This document shows, piece after piece, positions 1 to 10,242 of a DNA stretch of 64,000 nt. Source of the DNA: Bryopsis sp. KO-2023 (taxonomy: Eukaryota > Chlorophyta > Ulvophyceae > Bryopsidales > Bryopsidaceae); assembly GCA_030272585.1 (NCBI GenBank), contig BSYQ01000015.1, positions 434,001 to 498,000 on the forward strand. The letters run 5' to 3'. Below the pieces are notes generated by a model, which was given only the letters and a program-made list of their open reading frames with translations, ran no database searches and was not told where the DNA came from. Every line of letters starts with the position of its first letter. Positions within the stretch are counted from its first letter, which is position 1. The position numbers and the translations under genes were made by a program.

Positions 1-202
1 TCTCTCGCCCTCTTCTTCGTGAAAAGACCCGTGGAAGTTCCGCTTTTTTGGGAACTTTGGCGGCAGTGAAAGCGTCACAACGACGAAAGTTCTTATCAAC
101 TTAAAAATAGATCTTATACAGATCTTCACTTACACCATCGGTCGTTTAAGTTAAAGAGTCGTTTTCGACCTGTAAAAGGCAGCTAAGACAAAAGAAAAAA
201 TG

Positions 203-347
203 TTTCCGAGCACGTCGCACTTTGTCGCGTGCGAAACGAGCAAGAAACGAGGGAGATATCCCAGTTTCTGTATTTTCCACAGAAACTGGGATATCTCCCT
301 CGTTTCTTGCTCGTTTCGCACGCGACAAAGTGCGACGTGCTCGGAAA
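203..347. repeat. Perfect fold-back hairpin, 69-bp arms
   Basis: Bases 203-271 are the exact reverse complement of 279-347, separated by a 7-base loop (272-278). No mismatch was found when reading across both arms. The arm carries the word CGAAACGAG more than once, and the same word recurs just outside near 403-413. It could be a miniature fold-back transposon or an inverted-duplication small-RNA precursor. No target duplication was seen, so the origin is open. The apparent coding frames here are an effect of the palindrome. Confidence 0.9.
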
Positions 348-414
348 GTTCTCTTCTTTCGTTTGGTTTTATCCCCAAACGGGTTCACTACTTTCCTCAC
401 CCGCGAAACGAGCG

Positions 415-660
415 AGACACGAACGGGACGGTGGATTGTACTCTTAATTTAGTAACATTGACCGTTGTAATCGATGGCAACGGCAGGTGTCGTTAATAAC
501 GGCTGTGTGATCGTTAACGGTTAATTAACGGGTTTTAACGGGTTTGCACAACGCTCGCGACAACGGAACGGCAACGGCGCCGTTATTAACGGAGCCGTTG
601 CAACGGCGCACAACTCTGCTCTCTAGTTAACGCGGTTGTGAACGTTACTAGAGCACTTAG
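415..660. repeat. AACGG/CCGTT word-rich stretch
   Basis: This non-coding stretch is crowded with AACGG, CGTTAAC and CCGTT words in both orientations, for example around 490-620. The style matches the private-word interiors of the hAT-like elements further right (6500-7567, 7861-8272, 9398-9862). It may be a decayed element of the same type, but no terminal repeats or target duplication were found. Confidence 0.4.
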
Positions 661-984
661 GTGGAAGTGATTGCGGCAGGCAAACACTTAGACACACACA
701 CACAAGCGGGAACACACCACTCCCACGAATCCCGGTTACAAGTAAACTAAGAATGTCAACTTAACGAGTGGGTCTCTTTTATACCCCTAAGTGTAGTACA
801 CTGACGCATGCCCCAACCTCTGGGTCTAATCTGTCTAACATATGAATCCCACATGCGTCAGCTACCCAGACTACCTCGTGAGCGCTAAAACACTAACATT
901 TGTGATCGGTCCGATAAACCGATCCCGATTAAATCAGACCGATTTTAATACAAAAGAACTCGTATTATATCGTGAACCCCTAGG

Positions 985-1075
985 TTAGTGAGCTGGCTTA
1001 GTGCATTGGATAGTGTATCTTATCGGGGAGGTCACAGGTTCGAGTCTTGCTTTGGGTGAGTGGGAGTGGGGTGGA
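985..1075 (+). repeat. tRNA-like (SINE-head) module
   Basis: A box-A-like string TGGCTTAGTGC at 994-1004 is followed about 33 bases later by a box-B-like GGTTCGAGTC at 1037-1046. That is the spacing of an internal Pol III promoter. No acceptor stem closes around it and no anticodon loop is convincing, so it is not called a tRNA gene. Similar modules lie at 6779-7141 and 9586-9710, which suggests a tRNA-derived SINE family. Confidence 0.5.
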
Positions 1076-1224
1076 GCTGATTAGGCTGAGGTGGAACGGT
1101 GTGGGATAGTGTCGGACGGAATTCCCTTGGAATTCCGGTGACTAGGTGGAATTCTGTCGTGAATTTAGAGCCTATTTAAGAGGCGACCCAATGTAATCAA
1201 GTGTCTTTATTGTCTTAAGTTTCT

Positions 1225-1375
1225 CGCCCGTATCAGATTTTGATCGACCGATCATTCGATGATCGGCATGATCGGATCGGATTGGTAGTCGGGATCGGGA
1301 TCGGCGACCGATCATCGATCATAATCGGTCGCCCAAATGATCGGAAACCGATTAAATCGGGATCAGATCCCTGCT
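1225..1375. repeat. GATCGG/CCGATC word array
   Basis: A cluster of CGATC, GATCGG and CCGATC words sits here, with a smaller one at 900-955. It is the same vocabulary as the interior of the hAT-like element at 6500-7567. This is probably a remnant of a related element. Its ends could not be defined. The rest of 1-1549 shows nothing coding. Confidence 0.5.
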
Positions 1376-1600
1376 ATGCCTATCGTCCACTAAATACTCC
1401 AACCAGATCAGCACAATCTCCCCCACTAGTCCCCCTTTTTCTCACATCTTGGTTTCCCACCTTTTCTCACAACTCACTTAATCGACCCATTATCACACGC
1501 CTTAACTGCCACGCCTCATTTTCACAAACACTTGTGCAGATGTTTCGAACAGGGATGCTACACGCACGAAAAATCGTGTCGTGTCGTGCACGTGTAGAGT

Positions 1601-2105
1601 TGTTATCGCTCGGGAGGACTGACGTCCGCGAGCGACGTCTCCTATCTCGGGAAAGAGTGAGGCGACGGCGGAACGGTCACACAAAATCGCACGGGTCACA
1701 GACTCGGGGTCACACCAATAGATCACTGAAAAGCAAGGTTACATCAAGCGTCCCATCTTTTAACTCCCAGTTCGACTTTCCCGAGGGTGACTAACCACCC
1801 GTAACACTCCCACTACCCTGACTTACAGCCGCCAGTTCTACTCCTGACTCACTCACACACAGGTCCAGACCATAGCATGTTCCCACTCAGACTCGAACCC
1901 AGAACCTCAGTCTCGCAAGTCCTAATCTGGTTGATAGAACCACTGTCTTGACTCTGTGCTCTTGCGATGGTTTCCTCGCTGTAGTTCAGTAGTACCTCCT
2001 TGGGAGGATGCTGTCATTCACCGGGGATGCATCTGACGCTTCACAGACGTCAGATGCATGACGCCTTTGACGTCTGACGTCCCTGGACGTCAGCAGCTGG
2101 TATCA
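1601..2105 (-). mobile_element. Solo LTR of the Ty3 family, inverted
   Basis: This 505-bp block is a diverged reverse-complement copy of the LTR at 2133-2645. It begins TGTTATCGC and ends GGTATCA, and is flanked by a 5-bp duplication AGAGT (1596-1600 and 2106-2110). Internal genes are absent, so it is a solo LTR left by LTR-LTR recombination. It lies only 27 bp from the full-length element, in the opposite orientation, so the two form a near-perfect palindrome centred around 2119. Confidence 0.88.
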
Positions 2106-2132
2106 AGAGTCGCATTCTGATGCGTCGTGTTG

Positions 2133-2645
2133 TGATACCAGCTGCTGACGTCCAGGGACGTCAGACGTCAAAGGCGTCATGCATCTGACGTCTGTGAAGC
2201 GTCAGATGCATCCCCGGTAGATGACAGCATTCCCCTGAGGAGATACTACTGAACTACAGCGAGGAAACCATCGCAAGAGCACCTGGTCAAGACAGTGGTT
2301 CGATCAACTAAAGTGAGACTCGCGAGGCGAAGGTCTTGGGTTTGAGTCTGAGTGGGAACGTGCTTTGGTCTGGGCCTGTGTGTGAGTGTGTGAGTGAGTC
2401 AGAAGTAGAACTGGCGGCTGTGAGTTAGGGTAGTGGGAGTGTTACGGGTGGTTAGTCACCCTCGGGAAAGTCGAACTGGGAGTTAAAAGATGGGACGCTT
2501 GATGTAACCTTGCTTTTCAGTGATCTGTTGGTGTGACCCCGAGTCTGTGACCCGTGCGATTTTGTGTGACCGTTCCGCCGCCGCCTCACTCTTTCCCGAG
2601 ATAGGAGACGTCGCTCGCGGACGTCAGTCCTCCCGAGCGGTAACA
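2133..2645 (+). repeat. 5' LTR (513 bp)
   Basis: Starts TGATACCAGC and ends CGGTAACA. It matches the 3' LTR almost base for base, apart from a 69-bp duplication in the latter. Around 2296-2356 it contains box-A/box-B-like strings (TGGTTCGATCAACT and GGGTTTGAGTC), recalling the tRNA-like modules elsewhere in the window. Confidence 0.92.
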
Positions 2646-2649
2646 TTTT

Positions 2650-2664
2650 TGGTTTCGGAGCCCG
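2650..2664 (+). other. Primer-binding site
   Basis: TGGTTTCGGAGCCCG begins four bases after the 5' LTR. It resembles the initiator-tRNA-Met type primer site common in plant LTR elements (TGGTATCAGAGC). Comparison with the tRNA 3' end of this genome would confirm it. Confidence 0.6.
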
Positions 2665-3114
2665 AAGGAACCGACTGGACTGGAGCTCTCCGCTGGTTTG
2701 ACCAGCAGGTTTGTTCGAGGCGCTTAACGCCAGTCGTAAGGTCGTGGGAAAACGGAAAAAGGCAAACGCAGTGAACGGGAAAAAAGGAAAACGTGTGGTA
2801 GCAACGTTGGAAAAGAATCACACCCATAAAAAGAGAGAAAAGAGGGTGCCAACGTTCAGTCGTGTGACAGGACGTTTGGGAAAAAGGTTACCCTATAACC
2901 TGCGTCGCTGTCAGCGAACTGTAGTACTCAGGTTCGAAGGGTTAGAGTCGGACGTGAAGGGGTATAGTAGTATTACGTATAGTAACTCTCACGGCAAGGG
3001 CACGTGGGTTATCCGTTCACAGTTCGGCAAGGACAGGTCGTGGCGCGAAAGTCAACGGTCTACAGTTGACAGTAACCGTTGCCTGGAAAGTCAACTGAAA
3101 GTCAAGTGACCAGA

Positions 3115-5378
3115 ATGGCTCTGGTTCCGGTCGTTACAGAAAGCGACATAGTCGCGATAAGCGACGAAGTCATGGAAGGGTCAGATGTGCAACCAATGGT
3201 GCACCAGCAAATTCAGAATATACAGATCAATGGTTCTGATCACACTGAAATGCAAAGACAGATTGAGGTCTGGGGTGGATCAGTAACCAACCACCTCCAG
3301 CAATCATTGACCTCCATGCAGAACCAGGTTCAACAAGTCCAGGTTGAACTCTATACACACAGAGAGCAAACAGAGCTACATCAGTCAACTCTAAAGGAAG
3401 AGTTGCAGTCAGCTTTAGTGCATAGTTTGGAAGAACAGAGTCGAAAACTACAGCAGACTCAGGAGCTACATGCAAAGGACTTTTATCAAAGCCTCACTGC
3501 AAATACAAACACTCAACTGAAGGACCTTGGTGAACAGTTGAGAAGTACAGGAAAAGATCATGCTGTAGGCATGGCTCAGTGGAAAAATAAGAACCAAACA
3601 GAGCTGGAACTATTCCAGAAGAAACAGTTAGCTCTACAGGAGCAACTGATGTTGGTTCAAAAGAAGCAGCAGGAAGATATTAATGCTCAAGTATATGAAG
3701 TGTCTCAGCACATGCAAAGAATGCAAAAACAGCTGATAGAAGAGAGGGAGAGTATGACAAACACAATGACTAGCATCCTGCAAGGAGAGTTAGACTCCTA
3801 TCCTGCAGTCATTCAGAAAATGGTAGCTACAGCAGTGGATGAAACCACCACAGCTATTGAGGACAAGTATAACAATGCTGAAGGACAGAAAGCAGATCTA
3901 GAAGAGACTAGATGGGCTTTAACTGATCCAGAATATCAGAAAGCAGTTGATGGCTGGATGAAAGATGGAATCCTGAGAACACCTATTCCTCCACAAGTGA
4001 TGCAAGTGCATATGATGCAAGCAACACAAACAGTACAGAATACAGAGGAGGGAGAAACTGAGGGACAAACTCAGGATATCCCAACATCTGGTCAGCCATC
4101 AGTACAGCAAGTTATACCTGCCACAAGTACTGGAGCAGTACCTCCAGGACCCTCTTCTTTAGGTCTAATAGACCTCACTTCAGGACAACAACTGTCCATG
4201 GGTTTACCACCCCCTATACTGCAACCACCAGCAGTAACTATAGCACCTCCAGCTACCTTTACTGTAGGCACTACCCCAGCACCATCAGGAATGGGAATTC
4301 GACCACCAAATCCCTTTGAACAGTTAACAAGTCAAAGAGCATCCAGTGGTGGTGCACCTGGAGGAAATCCAGGGGATCCAAATGGATCAAATGGACCAAA
4401 TGGCCCAGACAGACCAGGCATGCCCAGAGCATCTGGTTCTGGACATCCAGGGCCAGGGAATGGTGGTGATGGTGGTGGAGGTGATGGAGGAGGTCCCCCA
4501 GGAGGAGGACCACCTGATAGAGATCCTAGTGGCACATCAGGAGGTTCAGGACAAGGTCCTGATAGACCTTACAGCAAACAGATTAAGCTCACTCCCCCAG
4601 AGAAATTCACAGGAGATGAAAGGATGTCTGCAACAGAATGGATACTAGGAATGAAGAGATGGTTGCAGAATCAACACATTGTAGAGAGAGACTGGTTATC
4701 CTGTTTTCAGTCACATCTCCAGGGAGATGCACTTAGCTGGTTAAACTTGATGGACATACAGATCATGAATCAGGAAAGAGCAGAGTATGCTAGCTGGCAG
4801 GAGTTCACTCAAGAATTAAGGAATGTTTTTGAGCCAGTCTCCCTAATAGAGACTGCCAGAAAACAGTTAAGAACTCTAAGGCAGACTGGAACTGCCTTAG
4901 GCTACATCAGACTCTTCAAAAATATATAGGTTGGGGATTCTTCAGACTCCCCAACCTACCTCAAGAAGAAAGATATGCAGCCTTTGTGGATGGGCTCTCA
5001 GATAGAAATATGCAAGCACAGGTTATGACCCTGTGTGATGGGGATCTGGATAAGGCCATCCTCACAGTCCAAAGACTCTCTGCAACTATAGGCAGTAGAG
5101 GTGGCACTACTAGCAGTTTTAGAGGCAGAGGTAGAGGTAGAGGGAGAGGAAGATTTGGACAGAGAAATACACAGATGTCAGCAATGATGTCTGCTGCAAC
5201 ATCACAACTGCCTCCTGCAGCAAATTCAGTTAAGGCTGTGCAGCAGAGAGGTCAGATGGGATCTAGACCCTCCAGGGGAGGATCCTTTAAGTGTTTTCTA
5301 TGTGGAAGCACAGAGCATGGGGTGAGACAGTGTCCTAAACTGTCCCAAGCTCAGAAAGCCCTGAAGAAGGGAAACTAA
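3115..5378 (+). pseudogene. gag: gag of the Ty3 element (frameshifted)
   Basis: Gag forms the particle that packages element RNA. The first part (from the ATG at 3115; an in-frame ATG also lies at 3079) is a long glutamine-rich coiled coil, then a Pro/Gly-rich linker (about 4000-4580) and a retrotransposon-gag domain (about 4590-4910). Frame is lost at the TAG at 4927-4929. The homologous reading continues in the -1 frame through 4986-5378, with an RG-rich stretch and a CX2CX4HX4C zinc knuckle at 5292-5333. A programmed shift is possible, but no classical slippery heptamer is evident. With the other lesions, a mutation is more likely. Confidence 0.8.
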
Positions 5379-5798
5379 AAGAGGAGGCTAGTGTTGGGTC
5401 AGCTAAGCCTCCAGATAATATTGAAATGAAAGAACCCACTACAAAAACACCAGCCTCACTAAATGATGGTGTTCAAGAGACACCTGTGGTTGCAGCCCCT
5501 ATTGCAACAGAACAGGAAGCAAACACACTGGATGGAGTCACTCCAGAAGTGTTAATTCAAAAGAAAAAGCAGTCTCAAAAGAGAGTGGATAAACAAACAG
5601 AGGCCACTGTGAGTTTACCCACTAGAGTGGAAGGAAATGTTGAGGGAAAGGAACCAGTTCAGACTGCAGTAGCTCAGGTTACAGCAGCATATAGAGGATA
5701 TGAACTGGCAGGATTTATTGGTGCAAAGAAAGCTACAGCATACATTGATACAGGATCCACTGCTAATTATATTAGCATGGATGCAGTCAAGGAACTGG

Positions 5799-6399
5799 TA
5801 AAACGAGCTACTTTTTTCAAGGTCCCCTCGCTCTCCTAGAGGAGGACGAGTGCCTTCCTCAAGCGTCTCGTTAGATAGAACTTCCTTACAAGAATAAAGT
5901 TATAAAGAAGATACAACGACCTTTTCCTTCCACACTCTTATACCCTAGCGCCACAGCGCATCAAACCCTTGTTCCTGTCGACGTGTCACTATTCACTAGG
6001 AATTCACACATCTCCTTGCCACCTCAACTGTGAACGTGCCCCTATTCCACGAGAACTCACACGTCCAATTGACAACTCGACTTTGATGGCTGCCACATCA
6101 TCATCCATCAAACTCCATCGAGCTTGGTTGTAGTCGTGACTCCAAGGGTGTCGCACTACTGCACCTCTGCACCTCTGCACCTCTGCACCTCTACACCGCT
6201 GCACCGCTGCACCTCTGCACTGCTGCACGCTGCATCCACCGCTGCACGCTGCACCGCTGCACGTTGCACTCCTACACGCCGCACTCTCGCACGCTGCTCC
6301 TACACGTTGCACTCTTGCAACCTTCCCTTTTTCAGCTGCAGGAAGCATGGCAACTACTCTTGTAGTTCCAGCTCGAGTGCTGCGATAACCAACCGTTAC
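5799..6399. mobile_element. 601-bp insertion with CTGCAC-word array
   Basis: This segment interrupts the protease reading frame. The bases AACTGG occur on both sides (5793-5798 and 6400-6405), so a 5-6-bp target duplication is likely. Positions 6150-6320 are a degenerate array of CTGCACCT and GCTGCAC words. No clear terminal inverted repeat or coding capacity was found, so the class is undetermined. It may be an altered relative of the hAT-like inserts nearby. Confidence 0.7.
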
Positions 6400-6499
6400 A
6401 ACTGGGACTGCAATACAAACCACAAGAAACTCCTGTTAAGTTTCTAGATGGTACAGAAAGGAAATCAGTGGGGAGATGTTTTGGCATCCCATTTGTCTG

Positions 6500-7567
6500 C
6501 ATACTAGGGATCCGATGCCGACATGTCGGTCATCGATCAAACCGATCTCCGATCAAGATCGGCACCTGCAATTTCCGATCAAACCGATCATCGATCAGAT
6601 CGGTCCGATCAAACCGATCACCGATCAAAATCGGACCGATCACAAAAATCGGTCCGACTTTTCCGATCAAAATCGGCCGATCACCCAATTATGCCTCGGA
6701 AACCAGATCGGATCGGGATCGGGATCGGCGTTTTCCGATCAGATCGGATCTGCCGATCACCCACCGATCCCGATCCGATCATGATCGGAAATCGGGTGAC
6801 GCACAAAGTAACCCCCACAGGGTCCCCAGAACCCAAGGGAACCGAGTGGGATTCGAACACCATACCGCACGATGCCAAGTCATCTACACTGAGCGCTAAG
6901 CCAAGTGGACCACGATGATTTTGTGGTTGTTGCAGTGATATACCCTAATTTCACAGAATTACAAACAGATTAAGGTATATCATCGCAACAGCCACAAAAT
7001 CATCGTGGTCCACTTGGCTTAGTGCTCAGTGTAGATGACTCTATATCGTGCGGTATGGTGTTCGAATCCCACTCGGTTCCCTTGGGTTCTGGGGACCTTG
7101 CGGGGGTTACTCTGTGCGTCACCCGATTTCCGATCATGATCGGATCGGGATCGGTGGGTGATCGGCAGATCCGATCTGATCGGAAATTTACCAAATTCAC
7201 CGACTTCGCGCCTTTCATACCGATCATGATCGGTTCTCTCCGATCATTGTATCGATCAAAAAAAAAACGCCGACTTTGATCGGCCGACTATTCCGATCAC
7301 AGCTCCGCGCCTTGATCGGATCGGGATCGGGATCGGCCGACGCCGTTCTTTGATCGGATCGGTCGCCGATCCCGATTAATCGGTCCGATCAAGACACCGA
7401 TCACCGATGATCGGCACCGATCATGATCGGTAAAAAAAAAAAAAAAAAAAAAACCGACTATTTTTGTATCACCCTATAATAGACATTAGTGAAAATCCGA
7501 TCCCGATCCGACCCCGTTTAGACCTATTTTTAGCAGGCCGATCATTGCCTATCATATCCCTAGTATG
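6500..7567. mobile_element. hAT-like non-autonomous element, GATCGG-word family (1068 bp)
   Basis: The terminal inverted repeat CATACTAGGGAT starts at 6500 and its reverse complement ends at 7567. The 8-bp target duplication TTTGTCTG lies at 6492-6499 and 7568-7575. The interior is dense in GATCGG and CCGATC words, plus a large palindrome with tRNA-like heads (6779-7141) and an A-run at 7433-7453. No transposase is encoded. Excising it and one duplication restores the protease reading frame at this site. Confidence 0.9.
6779..7141. repeat. Inverted pair of tRNA-like SINE heads
   Basis: Arms of about 166 bp (6779-6944 and 6974-7141) are nearly perfect reverse complements around a spacer of about 29 bp. 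The right arm carries box-A-like TGGCTTAGTGC at 7015-7025 and box-B-like GTTCGAATCCC at 7060-7070. Both arms share a block containing CCCTTGGGTTCTGGGGACC, which also appears, diverged, at 9590-9640. A SINE-like unit seems to have been duplicated head to head inside the DNA transposon. Confidence 0.7.
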
Positions 7568-7860
7568 TTTGTCTGTGGAAAGATCCAGCTTTCATTTGAT
7601 GCTGATGTCTTTCCAGACAGTAATCACCCAATTCTATTGGGATTGCCCTGGCTCATACACTACAATCCCAAAGTGGATTTTAAGTCAGGAATAATCACAG
7701 TAAACAAGGGCAGAAAGAGTGTAAAATTACCACTCTCAGTGATGCCTGAATATCAGCTCAAGCCCACTGGAGCTACAGAACTTTCCTTTTGTTCTAGTGG
7801 CAGAATCAAAAGACAGATAGAAAAAGGGGAAATCAAACACATCATCATGGTGGTGATTAG

Positions 7861-8272
7861 CAGACATGGGCTGAGACCCCTGTGCACAGGACAGGACAGA
7901 ACAGACTGTCTGTGCTGTGCACAGGGTCAGACCTGTGCTGCACAGGTGCACAGACCTGTACAGCACAGCACAGACAGGGTCTGTGCAACATCTGTGCAGT
8001 TTCTGTGCAGTTCTGTGCAGAATCTGTGCCAAATCTGTGCAGATTCTGTGCAGTTCAGTGCAGATTCTGTGCAGATCTGTGCTGTGCTGTGCAGGTCTGC
8101 TCACCTGTGCAGCACAGGTCTGACCCTGTGCACAGCACAGACAGTCTGTGCTGTTCTGGCCTGTGCAATTCCGCTGCACAGGACAGGACAGCACAGGGTG
8201 CACAGAACCTGCACAGAACCCTGTCCTGTGCACCGCACAGGACAGGGGTCTGTCCTGTGCAGCCCATGACTG
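7861..8272. mobile_element. hAT-like non-autonomous element, CTGTGCAG-word family (412 bp)
   Basis: The left end CAGACATGGGCTG and the reverse complement of the right end, CAGTCATGGGCTG, match at 12 of 13 bases. The 8-bp target duplication GTGATTAG is at 7853-7860 and 8273-8280. The interior is almost entirely CTGTGCAG, GTGCACAG and ACAGCACAG words in both orientations, so it can fold on itself. It splits the region between protease and RT. Open frames through it are by-products of the repeat. Confidence 0.92.
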
Positions 8273-8280
8273 GTGATTAG

Positions 8281-10242
8281 GCCAGAGGATGAATCAAAGA
8301 CTGGAGTAGAAACAATCCCAGAACAAAGAGAAGGGGATGATCTACAGAAAATCCTGCAGGAGGATATGGATCCCAGGATTAAAGAAGTACTGACTCAGTA
8401 CAGAAAAGTGTTTGCAAAGGATTTGCCTAAGGGTGTACCTCCTGTCAGACTGGGTCATGAATTCAGGATTGATCTGGAGGAGGGTACAGAACCCATGTAT
8501 CGACCCCTATACAAACTGTCTCCTCTTGAGTTAGATGAGGTTAAAAGACAGTTAGATTACCTGTTGGAGATGGATTTCATAGAACCATCACAGTCACCCT
8601 TTGGGGCACCAATCCTGTTTGTCCCTAAGAAAGATGGAGGGCTCAGGATGTGCCTGGATTACAGATGGCTCAACAAGAAAACCATCAAAAACAGATACCC
8701 TCTGCCCTTACCAGAGGAGATGATTGACAGGGTGCATGGGGCTAAATATTTCACTAAGATTGACCTGAGATCAGGCTACTGGCAGATGCCTCTAAGGGAG
8801 GAGGATAGGCCTAAGACTGCCTTCAGAAGCAGATTTGGACACTATCAGTTCAAAGTGCTTTCTTTTGGCCTTACTAATGCTCCAGCACAATATATGAACA
8901 TGGTGAATGACATATTCAAGGATATGTTGGATTTATTTGTGCTGATCTTCATTGATGACCTTCTGATCTATTCCAGAAGCATCTCTGAGCATGTAGAGCA
9001 TCTGGCAGCAGTCTTAGCCAGGCTACAGAAGTATAGTCTATTTGCAAAAGCCACCAAAAGTAAAATCTGTGTGAAGGAAACAGATTTCTGTGGATTTTGG
9101 TTAAGTGAAAAGGGGATCTCAGCAATGGATGTGAAAGTTAAGGCAATCAGGGATTGGAAGCCCTTAAAGACAGTTACAGATGTCAGGAGTTTTCTGGGGA
9201 TGGTTTCCTTCTATAGGAGATTCATCTCAGACTTTGCAAAGATAGCAGGCCCTCTGCATGACTTAACTAAGAAGGATGTCATGTGGGAGTGGGGATCTGC
9301 TCAGGAACAGGCTTTTCAAACACTCAAAACTGCATTGATGGGGAAACCAGTGCTGATCCATCCTAATCCAGTGAAAGATTACACTGTGATTAGTGATCAG
9401 AGATAGGACTTTACGGTTACGGTCACCGTAACCGGACCGTAACCACCGTAACCGGACCGTAACCGGAGTACAATTTTCGTCAGAAAATCGTACTTTTACG
9501 GCCGTAACCGTAGCACCGTACCACTCCGTACCGCTCCGTACCGGACCGTAACGACCGTAACGGCCGTAACAACCGTAAACCGTAGAAAGTGACCCCCGCA
9601 GGGTCCCGCGATTCCAAAGGAACCCAGGGGGATTCGAACCCGCGACCCTACTGACTGCAGCCTAACGCTTTAGCACTGAACCACGCTACTTCACGGTGAT
9701 TTAGGGCCTACCGTAGTTATACCGTACCTGTTCCGTACCGTAAAAACAACATATTACTCCGGTTACGGTACGGAGTTACGGCCGTAGTACGGTGACCGTA
9801 ACCCGACCGTAACCGGACCGGACCGGAGTCGGACCAAAAATTTGGCCCAAGTCCTATCTCTGTTAGTGATGCATCTAGGGAAGCAACTGGAGGAGTCCTC
9901 TGTCAGGATCATGGCTCTGGATTACAGCCCATAGCCTTCTGCAGTAGGAGATTATCAAAGTCAGAACAGAATTACTCAGTATATGAAAGGGAACTCCTGG
10001 GAATAGCCTACTGTCTAATGCAATGGAGGCATTATTTAGAAGGATGTCCAGGGGAAGTTACAGTCTTTACTGATCATCAGCCTTTAACAAATTTCATGGA
10101 TCAAAAGATGATGTCCAGGCCTCAAGCCAGATGGCTGAGAGCAGGACATTTCCTCAGCATCAAACCAAAAATTCAGTACATCTAAGGGAAACTGAATCTG
10201 GTTGCTGATGCACTATCAAGAAGTCTTCTAGCAGAGCAGGAA
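8281..10242 (+). pseudogene. pol: pol: reverse transcriptase and RNase H, interrupted
   Basis: The RT domain is well kept at 8460-9100: the FVPKKDGGLRMCLDYR block, the KIDLRSGYWQ block and an FIDD catalytic box at about 8947-8964. The RNase H start is cut at 9397 by the insert 9398-9862 and resumes at 9871 (ASREATGG). A TAA at 10183-10185 then breaks the tether before integrase. RT copies element RNA into DNA and RNase H removes the RNA strand. This copy cannot make an intact polyprotein. Confidence 0.88.
9398..9862. mobile_element. hAT-like non-autonomous element, CCGTAAC-word family (465 bp)
   Basis: A perfect 14-bp terminal inverted repeat (CAGAGATAGGACTT) sits at 9398 and ends at 9862. 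The 8-bp target duplication TTAGTGAT is at 9390-9397 and 9863-9870. The interior is rich in ACCGTAAC and CCGTAACGG words. It also holds a minus-strand tRNA-like module (box-B-like GGTTCGAATC complement near 9630-9641, box-A-like near 9668-9683). It interrupts the start of RNase H. Confidence 0.93.

Larger units (their letters stand above)
5426..7860 (+). pseudogene. pol: pol: aspartic protease region, split by two insertions
   Basis: The retropepsin active-site motif YIDTGSTANYIS is encoded at about 5741-5776. Protease coding stops at 5798, resumes at 6406-6499 (middle segment) and again at 7576-7860 (the PILLGLPWL segment), then continues after the next insert at 8281. The breaks are the inserts 5799-6399 and 6500-7567. 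Duplicated bases at each junction show the reading was continuous before the insertions. In all frames the inserts bring stops, so no functional product is expected. Confidence 0.8.

Noticed and set aside
6004..6447. Cys/Ala- and Leu-rich open frames in the CTGCAC array
   Set aside because: Artefacts of a simple word repeat inside an insertion.
7015..7090. tRNA gene
   Set aside because: Box-A and box-B strings are present, but no acceptor stem pairs and the unit is part of a mirrored repeat. A SINE-like module is the better reading.
6500..8272. CRISPR array
   Set aside because: The repeats are short degenerate words without regular spacers, in a eukaryotic transposon.
7736..8280. Several open frames of 130-230 codons through the CTGTGCAG array
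   Set aside because: They are repeat-derived, low in complexity and lie wholly inside a short TIR element.
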